Notes under the pieces: model-generated
What the model was told of the DNA's origin: nothing
Database searches by the model: none
The model's input: the letters and a program-made list of their open reading frames with translations, nothing else
Shown: positions 24,346-34,132 of the stretch, one piece after another
How positions within the stretch are numbered: the stretch's first letter is position 1
Layout: every line of letters begins with the position of its first letter
Program-made: the position numbers and the translations under genes
NCBI GenBank assembly: GCA_015847255.1
Contig: JADLZK010004543.1
Location: 1,550,001 to 1,614,000 of the forward strand
From: Hyparrhenia diplandra
Taxonomy: Eukaryota; Streptophyta; Magnoliopsida; Poales; Poaceae
Direction: 5' to 3'
DNA length: 64,000 nt

Positions 24346-24535
24346 CCAAGGACCATTACGGTTAACACTCAGAAATTGCAGTCTCTGCTTAAATAAGTGT
24401 TGCCTCAAACGCCACCATCCAAATCTCAAGTGTGAATGCTCACTTTGAGAAGGTGCTCTCTGTGCTTCCTCAGGAATGATATTAGGACCAGCTGCAGAGG
24501 ACATGCCAACTTCAACACAAATTCAGGGCGGCCAC
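24346..24535 (-). other. Second exon-like block of an unidentified minus-strand gene
   Basis: Bounded on the minus strand by acceptor ATTACACAG and donor GTGAGT. One frame reads MSSAAGPNIIPEEAQRAPSQ onwards; the frame continuing from the upstream exon reads GGRPEFVLKLACPLQL and reaches a stop within the block. I recognise neither. It is a plausible exon 2 of the transcript starting near 25.2-25.5 kb, but the coding frame is unresolved. Confidence 0.3.
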
Positions 24536-24926
24536 CTGTGTAATTATTAGCAGTGGCCGAGAGACATGAGACAGTACATTATGATTTTCCTATAAAATCT
24601 GTACTGCAACAAAAAATCTTTGCCGAATAATATAAGAGCTTAACAGAAGAGGAGTAACTACTGGTCTCGGTTAGTAACAAAAGCATAACGGCTTTTAAAA
24701 CTGACTGACTGATGCACCGGTATGTGGTTATATATGTTTGCCGAATAATTATCACTACCGGTTGGCACGGTTATATAACCCGGTGTTCACAACCAAGTTA
24801 CATTATCGACCATGCACTGGCAGGCGGAAGTCACTGTGACGACTTATATTACGGACTGGCTGTGATTTCAGGGTCCTAGAACAAAATCTCAAATCAACAC
24901 AATTAAATCCCATTCGTGATGCTTAC

Positions 24927-25170
24927 CCTTTGCCTCCCCCTCCCCCCGCGGACCACCCGGCCCACGGCCCAAGCCCGCTGGAAGCCCGACCGGAGGTTGA
25001 AGACGACCGATGTCGTCGAGCTCGCCGCCCTTCGCCGTCGATTTCTGGGCGCCGCCCTTCACCATAGCTTTAGGGTTGGAGCTCGTCGCCATCGCCGTCG
25101 ACCTCCCCTTAACCTCCATGCCTCCCCGGCCATAAAAGGGCTTGGCCGGCCTGGCCGCGGCCGTGGACAC
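24927..25170 (-). CDS. Candidate first coding exon, unidentified gene
   Basis: A minus-strand frame opens at 25170 (or at an internal ATG at 25092 reading MATSSNPKAMVKGG) and runs to a GTAAGC donor after 24927. It is Gly/Pro/Ala/Lys-rich (KSTAKGGELDDIGRLQPPVG) with no known domain. CpG-rich DNA upstream to about 25540 would be its promoter and leader. The LINE at 25650 begins about 500 bases upstream of the start. GC-rich composition keeps other frames open too, so the coding status is tentative; the exon-like block at 24346-24535 is the natural continuation. Confidence 0.3.
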
Positions 25171-25636
25171 GGCGGCGGCGGCGGCTCGGCGGCGGTGAGG
25201 TCGGCGGCGGGGCGCCGCCGAGCTCCGGGCCGTGGGGGAGCCTCATCCGGCCGGGTACGGGTAGGCGGCGGGGGGGAGTGAGCTCGTCCATGGCGGCGTT
25301 CGAGGTCGGAGGCGGTTTGAGATCGGGCATGGCGGATGGAAGGAGGGGAGGAGAGGGGGGGCGGGCCGGGCGCCGGCGCCCGGCGAGCCCTAGGGTGCCG
25401 GGCGGCGGGGTCGGAGGCGGTGGCGGGGGGAGACGGACGAGGAAGAAGGGCGACGCAGCGGCCTTGCTGGGCCGTTAGCTGCTGGGCGTGGTCGGCACTT
25501 CTTGACCCCCCACCCCCCACACACACACTCACTCTCTAACACAAAATATCTACTGTCCCCTGGATCTCTTCGGCGACCCTTGGCACTGCCGAACCATTGT
25601 CAACCATTGTTGGTGCTTTTACTTGTTTCTTTTCTT

Positions 25637-25649
25637 TTGAAAACAATAT
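25637..25649. repeat. Target site duplication of the LINE, left copy
   Basis: TTGAAAACAATAT, identical to 41561-41573, lies directly beside the poly-T that represents the 3' poly-A of the minus-strand LINE. Confidence 0.93.
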
Positions 25650-25775
25650 ATTTTTTTTGAAGAAAAACAGGAGGGGTTGGGCCCCTACTGTGCTTTTATT
25701 AATTATATATAAACAGGCTCCTGTACAAAAAGCTCAAGAAGCAAAAAAAAAAAGTAACAAAGAAAATTAACAGTA

Positions 25776-27020
25776 TTACACAAATGCTTCTAGCCATTGA
25801 TCAATAGCTGGGTGCAGGCGTTGCTTTGCTCTTAGTATAACTAAGGCAAACTCTTCTTTAAAGATGGCCTTGAATTGCCTCACTGAAATCGGGACACCTC
25901 TGAAGATTAATTTATTTCTGCAGGACCGGAGAGACCAACATGCTGTAACAATAATTTCCATGAAGAAAGGCAGACGAAGTTGAATTTTGAAGGCATCAAC
26001 AATATCCTCGGGGTTATCAGAGTTCGGGATGAACAAGTTCAAGGAGTACCAGCAGGCCTGAGCAAAACTGCAATGGAAGAAAAGGTGATGCAGAGTTTCA
26101 ACTCATCCATGCATACAGATGGCACAGGAGTAACTTGGCAAAAACATTGTTTTCCTTCTTAGAATATCTCTTGTACTCAATCTGTCTTTAAGGAGCAGCC
26201 AGAAGAAAAAATTCCTTTTATTTTGACATGAAGATTTCCATAGCCATCTGTAAACTAGATGCACTTCATTATGACCCTTGAGAGTTTTGTAAGCTGCACT
26301 GGATGAAAAAATATTTGATCCCCAAATGTAAGACCAGCTATCAGGCTCATTCTGTATTTGAAGATTTTCAATTAGAATATGGAAATCTTGATATTGAGTG
26401 TAGGCCTCATTGGAGAAAGGGAGGTTAAACAGATTTAGATCCATAGCCTCAGCTTTCACACTTTTAACTGAAATGAATGCATCCTTGCAGTAAGAAAATA
26501 GATGAGGGTAAACCTGTTGAAGAACTGCACCATGCCAATTATCTAGCCAGAAAAACATGTAGAACCATCTGCAACATGTAGCACGGCCTTTTCCTTAAAC
26601 TTGTGCAATAACTTTAAATTATCCCTCCACCAAAAAGAACCTCTCTGAAGTTAGCCCTCTGTCTTGGCAATTTATTAGGGGTGTAATATTTCTCCCAAAC
26701 TAGATTCACCCAGGGGACAGATACTTTATTAAAAAATTTATGCAGATGCTTCAGCAGTAAACTCTCGATTCGGGGTTTGAAGATCCAGCACCCTGATCCT
26801 CCTTGTTCTTTAGCGAGTGCAAACCATTGGCCATGCAGCCTTAGGGGGCTTTTTACTAGTTGCATCTGAACCCCTCCATAAGCAATACCTTCGATACTTA
26901 TCAACCTGCTTAACCGCACCTTTTGGGAAAAGGTAGGTACACATGGCAAAAAGTAGGCAATGCGAAAAACTGCATTGGTGAGTTCCAATCTTCCCGCATC
27001 ATTTAGAAAAATTTGCAATG
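25776..27020 (-). pseudogene. LINE ORF2, C-terminal half (RT thumb and zinc-binding region)
   Basis: This is the downstream part of LINE ORF2, separated from the rest by the Gypsy insertion. The first block (27018-26617) reads NDAGRLELTNAVFRIAYFLP, the segment after the RT palm in plant L1 elements, and then KEQGGSGCWIF and LLLKHLHKFFNK. The next (26558-26103) carries SWSYIWGSNIFSSSAAYKTL, WLWKSSCQNKRNFFFWLLLK and CAICMHG, typical of the zf-RVT region. The last (26042-25776) gives FFMEIIVTACWSLRSCRNKL. Each is in a different frame, so the gene is dead. ORF2 nicks target DNA and copies the RNA on the spot. Confidence 0.85.
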
Positions 27021-27025
27021 CTCAC
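27021..27025. repeat. Target site duplication of the Gypsy element, left copy
   Basis: CTCAC here equals 35822-35826. Removing the insert and one copy rejoins the LINE RT sequence (ERRLVS onto the sequence encoding AGRLELTNAVF), apart from one later frameshift. Confidence 0.92.
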
Positions 27026-28718
27026 CGTTGACGGTAACCAACGCTATATTTTTTCCGTCAACTTACTACCATAAAGGGAGTAAAATTAAACCTTTTATAC
27101 TCATATGCATTTATCACTAATAAATTCCACTTGTAGTGTATTGTATTTTATTTTGCAGATTTAAAATAAAAACAAGTGGAAAATCGACCAAAGTACGCCT
27201 TCCGGAAAGCGCATTATTGCAAAATCAAGCCCAAAGAGCAAATCGACCCAAAACATCAAATCTGGGCGGCGCAGCCCGGCCCACAACTTTTCAGGGCGAA
27301 AAGACGACACCCCACCGAGACCCGGGCCAGGCCGAGCCTAGGGGTGCCGCGCGCCCCAAAGGTGCGGCCGCACCCCCCGAGGAGGCGGTTCAGGCCCAGC
27401 CTCGGGGAGGCGGTTCGTGCACCTTCCAAACTTATTTTCCGCCCTGGGATGGTCGGTTTGCGCATACAAGGAAGGTTTACCAGGTCGGTTTTGGTGTAAA
27501 TTAGCACTTAGGCCCCTCCTCCAAGTGTATAAATATACCCCCTCTCTCCCTCTCTCAACACACACCATTTGGAGTCCAAAGAAACCAGCAATACCTCTCT
27601 CTCTACCACCTCTACCTCTCTTCTTCTACTTCTTCCTTCTTCTTCTTTCTTCTTCTTTATTCTTTTAGTAGACACTTGGAGTAGAAGAGCTACAAGGAGG
27701 GCTTGTCTCCTAGAAGAAAGTGCTTTGGTAATACATCTACTCTATGGAGCATTCTTCTATTTGTAAGTCCTATATCTATATTCTTGGCCTAACTTATGAA
27801 CTAGAGTATAGTTTTGTTCATGTTCTTGTATTGATATATGAACTAGCATATAGTTTACATATCATGATCTTGACATGTTCATTCTGAGTTCTTTATTGAT
27901 CATCATATGCCTAACTTGATTAGAGGTGGATAACGGTTCGTTGTTCCTTCGGGTTTGCTCTTGTTCTAGTCCGTCCATTCGACGAGTGGGGATCTGGGGG
28001 ACAAGAGTAGTGCTCTAATACGCGGCATGGTGCTCGGTATTACAACACCGCGGATATGAGTGCATGCCACGGTTGAGGGGGTAGGCGGCTTGGTCGTGAC
28101 AAGCCTTGACCGTCCCTTGAAATCCCCCCACGTTACTTTGTCTTGTAGTAGGAGTTCGTAAATGCTTCCTATCGGGCCGTATGGTATCCAGAAGTCTCCC
28201 CTGTTATCCTAGACCTAACAACGCTTAGATCGGTTTACATATGATCCTAACTATTCATTTGTATGGCCATGACTAGATACATTAGAACTACTCCATTAGG
28301 TTATTCATTTATTCATTTATTCTTTATCTATTTTCTTTATCCTTTTTGTCGGTGGATTTCCAAGTGTGTGTCACACTATCTATGAACCGTATTGCTTACC
28401 CCTATTATGAGTAATTTGGTCTAAACAAACATAGGTTCCTCTATTCAGATGCCATGCTAATTTATTAATCACATGCCTTCCTTTGGGAAAATATAAATAA
28501 CGATACCCCTGAATACTTCGGGTGAAATGCTACAACGATAGATCCGTGCGCTTGCGGATGAATATCTACAATGACAAGATCTATCCCGTTGACAAGGTAC
28601 CATTTCGGATCACCCGACATGGTGGTTTACTTGGGAATGTCGTGGTGCATTTTTCGACGCTTTTATTGGGATGGGTTTTAATACCTGTTTCCTTTGATTG
28701 CGTTAAGAAATGCCAACA
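27026..28718 (+). repeat. 5' LTR
   Basis: Colinear with the solo LTR and the 3' LTR. The first base pair has changed (CGTTGA instead of TGTTGG); it ends CCAACA. TATA box at 27528-27535. Many of its differences from the 3' LTR are one-base losses in G or C runs between 27930 and 28200. Confidence 0.92.
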
Positions 28719-28724
28719 AGCATT

Positions 28725-28746
28725 TTCGGGCGCCGTTGTCGGGGAA
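28725..28746 (+). promoter_or_regulatory. Primer binding site (tRNA-Asp type)
   Basis: Six bases after the 5' LTR, TCGGGCGCCGTTGTCGGGGA closely resembles TGGCGCCGTTGCCGGGGA, the complement of the 3' end of plant tRNA-Asp used by Athila/Tat-type elements. It has two or three changes. Confidence 0.75.
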
Positions 28747-28869
28747 GGCATTGTGAAAAAAAATATATATGATAAATAGTCGGCTATGAATATGAACGTG
28801 CGTGGATGCCATTTGCTCATATAGGCTAATCTTTTATGTTTTCTCCTGTTTTGGATGAAAACAGGATAG

Positions 28870-30100
28870 TGTATGTCGGTTTCCTCTGCCGGAAAACTTC
28901 ACCTCCGATCCGCAGGCACTCCTAAGGAAGAGCCGGTCTCGTGTCGCTTCTTCTTCAGCCGGAACTCCGGCGGTCGAGACCGACATCCCCGCACCAACCG
29001 AACCGCAAGCTATGGCCTGGTCGCCGCGCTGATTTCTCAACTCCCATTGTCACCAACGTGCCCACCGGGCCGCCGTGAATGTGACGGACAAAAACTTCGA
29101 AGCCAGACTGGGCTGATCACCATGGTGCAGGCCAGTCCATTCTGTGGGCGCCAAGCGAGGACGCAAACGCTCATCTCCAACACTTCCTTGAGCAGGCGAT
29201 ACGATCGTCATCAAAGATGTCATTTGCAGACGTCATCAAAGCTCGCTTTGTTTCCCTTCTCCCTTGTGGGGAAGGCAAAACAAATGGTTCTACAAGGACA
29301 AGGAAGTCGTCGATGCGATGGGACAAATGTTCGCGGCGTTCCTCGCTAAGTTCTTCCCCATGGGCAAAACCAATGCCCCGAGGGGAGAATCGCCAATTTC
29401 CAGCAGAATTCAATGGAACCCATTCGAGGCGTGGTAGAGGCTACAAGAATACATTCAAGCATGCCCGCACCACGGGATGGAGAACCGGCCGGGTGCTCAG
29501 AACTTCTACAATGGTCTCACGACCATATCCATGGGGCACCTCGACGCCGGGCCCGGTGGCGCATTTCTATCGCTCACTAACGATCGGGCAACAACCCCGA
29601 TTGACAAAATGGTGGCAAATCGAGCTGGGGGCGAAGACGAGCCCCGCCAAAACACAAAAAGGCATGCACACCGCGGAAGGAGGCGGATATGCTTGCCGCA
29701 AAGATGGATTCGGGCTGAAGAGACCGGAAGAGCGCAAAGACGGATACTACCGCCAAAGGCGCCTAGTCACGCCACGACGCACGCTCACATGACTGTGAGA
29801 CGTGTGGTGAGGTTGGCCACTCGGGGGATAAGCGCCTGAGACCCGTGAAGAAGCCGCCTTCATCAACAACAAAGAACGGGTATCGCCAACGGCAGAAAGT
29901 GGTCGAACAACCAATCCAGCCACCATTCCAAGGCAACGTGGGTACAACTCCAACTATAAGCCCGGTCACCATCATAGAAGGACTGGTGCATGGGCGGGCG
30001 AAGATCGGCGAAAATCTCACCAAAAGATGAGCCACCAGGACAAGATCCTTGAGGGCGTGAATAACAAGCTTGAAGGGTTGACCTCTTTGTGAAGAACCAT
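28870..30100 (+). pseudogene. Gypsy gag (broken)
   Basis: Gag packages element RNA into cytoplasmic particles. The core appears in shifting frames: AKFFPMGKTNA near 29350, ACPHHGME near 29460 and QNFYNGLT, then HLDAGPGGAFLSLT near 29540. These are the order and motifs of the plant Retrotrans_gag domain. A CETCGEVGHSGD-like partial zinc knuckle lies near 29800. At least three frame changes occur inside the domain, several beside GC runs, so either the copy is dead or the consensus has indel errors. Confidence 0.78.
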
Positions 30101-30289
30101 TTCGGCTTTAATAAAATGATAGAAACCCACCGCCCAGATTGTCGCTCAAGTGCCGGTTAACCACTCAGGCAGATCCCGTGGCAACCCGAGGTCCCACATG
30201 AGTCGGTTAACATGATATCTCTCGAGGCTCAGTCAACCCAAAGAGCTGAAGAAGATCCCTGTGGACTCGCCATTTATCGCCAAGAAGGG

Positions 30290-30796
30290 AGACCCTGGGC
30301 GTCCGATCATCAAGCGTGCCATTGGCCCCCACAATTTTGCTAATGCATTTTGTGACCCGGGGCCGATATCAATGTGATGTCCAAGGCCACCTTGAACAAA
30401 ATCCATGGAGGGACACTTACTCCTGCCAAGTTTGTCCTCCAAATGGCAGATCAATCAACAAGGCGGCCAGAGGGAATCTTGGAAGACATGCTCATAAAAA
30501 TCCAAGATGAATACATCCCTGCAGACTTTGTGATCCTAGACATGGGGCCGAAAGAGGATGTGTCTCTTCTTTTGGGGAGGCCATTCCTCTATACGGCCAA
30601 AGCTGATATCAGTCTGGGGAAGGGTTTCATCGTCTTCCATATCAAGGATAAGGCGGTTAAGTGCCCATTCATTGGGTACAAGCAACAACTCACCAGAAGT
30701 CATCGTCAACAAGACCGGTGTGGAATGTTGAAGGATCCGGCTCGAGACCCCCGGAGCAGTACCTCCCCGCCTGATGGCGAGGGAAAGTCGAGATAG
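30290..30796 (+). pseudogene. Gypsy aspartic protease (retropepsin-like)
   Basis: The retropepsin-like protease would mature the Gag polyprotein. The active-site region reads FCDPGADINVMSK (about 30349-30387), where most relatives have CD(L/T)GAS. Next come FVLQMADQS, EYIPADFVILDMGP and the LLLGRPFL signature near 30572, then GKGFIVFHI. Positions 30374-30796 form one open frame starting just after the active-site Asp; upstream, a frame change separates it from gag. The frame stops at 30796 without any reverse transcriptase following. Confidence 0.82.
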
Positions 30797-30825
30797 GCCG
30801 ACTATAAATAACTCCGCTTAAAAAA

Positions 30826-30985
30826 ATGAGGAATACCCAAAAAAAAAAAAAAAATGGGGTATATCCAAAAAAAAAAAAAATGGGGTATATCCAAAAAGAA
30901 AAAAAAATGGGGTATATACAAAAAGAAAAAAGAATGGGGTATATTTGAAAAAAAGTATATATATATATATATATATATATTATAT
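30826..30985. repeat. A-rich tandem repeat and TA run
   Basis: About five copies of a unit of roughly 30 bases, poly-A plus ATGGGGTATATCC, followed by a TA microsatellite. It sits directly after the protease, where reverse transcriptase would be expected. Confidence 0.85.
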
Positions 30986-31373
30986 GATATAAATATTTTG
31001 GAAAACTAAAATAAAAGTTTTCATAAATAAAATAAATTCTTTTATGAAAATAAAGAAAAATATTCTATACACAAAAAGTATATATAAAAAAAATAATATA
31101 TTTTTAATAATTTTTCTATTTTAAAATAAATTTATATTTGAAAATTTTGGAGAAATTCAAAAAGGGAGAAAACGGCCAAACCGGGCGCGGCGACAACGGC
31201 CACAAACTTTTTGTGACCATTGGAGACGGCCGGGGCGGCGGCTGAGCGGTAGCGCCCGGTCTTGCGCGCGCACCTAAGATCTTGGCCGCACAATTTTGCG
31301 GGCGTCATTCGGGCCGCGCCGCCAACAGACTCCTAACCGTTGGGTGAGGCACCCCGACGCCGTGCGCTTCGGC

Positions 31374-31381
31374 TATAAATA
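31374..31381 (+). promoter_or_regulatory. Possible internal promoter TATA box
   Basis: TATAAATA (within GGCTATAAATAGCCC) precedes a CTCTCTC-rich leader and the ORF-1-like protein about 220 bases on, matching the TATA-to-leader layout of the LTR. Confidence 0.45.
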
Positions 31382-31566
31382 GCCCGAGCACCGGTGTGAG
31401 AGCTCCCACCCCTCATTTTCACTCTCTCTCACGCTCTCACACTCTCTCCGCCTGTTCTACACTCCATTTTCTCCACCAAAAACATTGTCTTGAGCAAGAC
31501 ACGGGTGTGAAAGTTCATACTCTCAACTAACCCTTGCACACCCGAGGTCTCGCTCAATCGTTTTTG

Positions 31567-33180
31567 CAAAGAACCATGAAGAAAGCGGGAAGATCTTGCG
31601 GGTTGAGGGGCGGTCATCAAGGCAAAGCTCACGCCATACAAGCACAAGCTCCGCCCTCAACCCCGACCTCGAAGACTCTCCCATGCAAGAAAATGCTGCA
31701 CCGTCGGGGAGGAAGAAGCTCAAGCTCCCGACAATCGACGAAGCCGACGCGCCATACCTCGACCTTCGGGAGGGACGGGAGATGCAAGCATATCTCCTAC
31801 TCAAGGATCGTGTGTTCCAACACACGCCCGGAATCGACTCCGACCTCCTCGAACAGTGGGTATGGACGATGAACTCCTTATCCTTTGGAGAGCGGTTGGG
31901 TGGCGGGACATTCCCCCTCGAGGAGGAAGGTTCTCGCCTCCTAACAATTCAGTTTTTATGCACACTAGTAGAGGACCAGCTAGGAATTTCTTTCCGCCTC
32001 TTTGAAACACATTATCATGTTACATGGGAGGACCTAGCTCGTTACTGGGGTTTTCATTGTAGATGTGCACTAAACATAGATGCTGCTCTCCCTGGCTTTG
32101 TCAGAAACCACTTTTGGGAGGAAATATCCGGTGCTCATGAAGCCGGTCCTTTCAAACCTCGCCACTCACAGATCCAACACCCATCACTTAGATTTATCCA
32201 CCGCTGGATCTCGTTGACTTTGTTTCGTAGACACGGGGTTAGATGGGTGAATGAGGTTGAATTAAAATTACTCTATGCTGTTGTTCACAAGGTTAAGGTA
32301 GCTCCAGTGGTAGAAATGTGCAGGAATATGATGCATATTATCACAAAAGTTGTTGTCCCTGTCACCTGCACATCTCTTATCACACGCCTCGCTTCGTGAT
32401 TGGGGCTTTGGAAAACCAACGAGATAGAGTACATTTCCTCACCGGGAATATTGGATCAAGGTACCGCCTAGTTCGAGGGCATTTAATTAAGGTTTTACCA
32501 TCCGGCGAGCTTGGCCATCTTTTTCTGGCTATGCAACTATAGTTCGGTTACCTAACCCGGACTTACAGTTTGTATAAAAGCCGAAGCGCTAGCATTTGAG
32601 CTCGAGGCTGGCGATAGCTTGCGGGGAAAGATACCCCGTCGGTTCTTCACGCTAGAGACCGGAGGTCGGATCTTCCTCCCACGGGCCCCACTTCACGCCA
32701 CGGCCACGGCCTACACCAAGAAACCTGTGCAGCTGGCCTCACCCTATGGGGACCCCGTGGGGTAATACCCGGGTATGATCCTAGGTGGGAGCGCGCCTCG
32801 CATTAACGGCAACATCGAGTGGCTGAAGGAGATCTGAAGCATGGGGGGGCCCACAGTATGACTTGGATGACAAACTCGGCGATATGCCCCACAAGTTCAT
32901 CACATGCAACCACCACAAGGAGTGGAGGCTATCGGGATCCAAATTGTAGCACCTTGACGCCCCAAGACTAGGAATATTGAGCATACGCTCAATTCTATGT
33001 GCAACATACCGCAGGCTGGCAGCAGAATCGGGAGCAAAGCGAGAGCCGCCAGAGATGGACCCAATTAGAGTCCAACATGGCTGCTCGCCAAGCACGCGAG
33101 GAAGCATTCGAGGTACCAAGGCTTCGATCCCGATCTATAGGCCTCCAGATAGCTTGGGGGAGGACCCCACGGGTATCATT
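31567..33180 (+). pseudogene. Athila ORF-1-like protein in the 3' half of the element
   Basis: A 267-codon frame (31596-32399), continued after a frameshift at 32318-32542 and in fragments to about 33180. It contains LLTIQFLCTLVEDQLGISFR, YHVTWEDLARYWGF, then HPSLRFIHRWISLTLFRR and ELKLLYAVVHKVKVAPVVEM. This is the pattern I associate with the Athila ORF-1 / putative plant transposon protein family of unknown function. It occupies the place where some Athila-type elements have an env-like gene, but I see no transmembrane segment or signal peptide, so no envelope role is supported. A CT-rich leader with a TATAAATA box (31374-31381) precedes it, suggesting its own transcript. Confidence 0.7.
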
Positions 33181-33664
33181 GCATTGCATATTTAATTCCA
33201 TCAAATTTTATTTTATTTTAGCATGTTTAAAATTCAGCAACTTTGCATCAAAAAAAAAAAAACTAAAACTAAAACTAAAAAAATCCAAAAAAATAGAATA
33301 AGTAGATCTTCTTTGTGCCTTAATGCTTATACATGTGAGCTATAAAAATGTTTAGTCTTAATCCCTCGTTGAAATGATGAATAGTTGCTACGTCTTTATG
33401 CTTTGCCTGTGCCTAGTTTATAATTCAAGTTCTCTAAAGTTTGGGTTTAGTGGTTAATTCTAAAAACTTATCCTGAAAAACCCGATTCATGTGGGTTGCA
33501 TATGCTCTATATATCTAGTCTAAGTTGTTGCCAAATATGATATGGTACAAATGGATTTGCTATGACTTCGTCCAAAAGAGAAACTTGACATCCGGGAAAT
33601 CTATGCTTTGAAAAAAGAGAAATGATTTTGGGCTATGCTAAAAAAAAATGAAAATGAAAATGGG

Positions 33665-33770
33665 ATGAAAAAAATGGACAAGTGTCCGAGGGCTAGTAGA
33701 GCCCACATCTCTAAAAAAAAGAGAGGAAATAAAAGGCAAAAGCCTAGGGCGAGCAGAGCCCACCTCTCCA
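33665..33770 (+). repeat. 3'-UTR repeated module, copy in the 27-36 kb element
   Basis: Two units containing ACAAGTGTCCGAGGG and TAGTAGAGCCCACATCTCT, then AGAGCCCACCTCTCC. Reverse-complement relatives lie in the two Gypsy elements at 56.9-57.2 and 60.6-60.8 kb. Confidence 0.75.
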
Positions 33771-34110
33771 AAAAAAAAAATAATAATAATATAGCAATAA
33801 AGGCCATGCTTTCTCGAAAAGAAATAAATATTATCTAAATAAAATCCGGATAAAAAGTTGATCAAAAGGATGGATGATAAGCACCTCATCGTTATAACCG
33901 TTCTATCCGCAACCGCCCCAAGGCTTTGAGAAAATTTTGGAAAGCCCCGCCACGATGAAAGGTAATAAAGGGTGAGAAAAAGAAGTGCCATTTTATTCAA
34001 ACTTTGGTAGAAAATCTTATTATAACCCCGGCACTTGTGAAACGTGAACGGCATTGTAGCAACTCCCGATTAACAACCAAGTACTTATCTCTTTTGCTCG
34101 AGGACGCCGC

Positions 34111-34132
34111 AAAGGGTAAGCTTTGGGGAGTT
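34111..34132 (+). promoter_or_regulatory. Polypurine tract
   Basis: AAAGGGTAAGCTTTGGGGAG directly precedes the 3' LTR, after TTTGCTCGAGGACGCCGC, matching the junction found (reversed) at 56205 and 60152. It primes plus-strand synthesis. Confidence 0.7.

Noticed and set aside
24640..24880. CACTA-like end (TAACTACTGGTCTCGGTTAG)
   Set aside because: Resembles some grass DNA-transposon ends, but no partner terminus or target duplication was found.
31596..32399. Envelope protein of an Athila-type element
   Set aside because: The position would allow it, but there is no signal peptide, transmembrane segment or glycosylation pattern; the motifs fit the ORF-1-like family.
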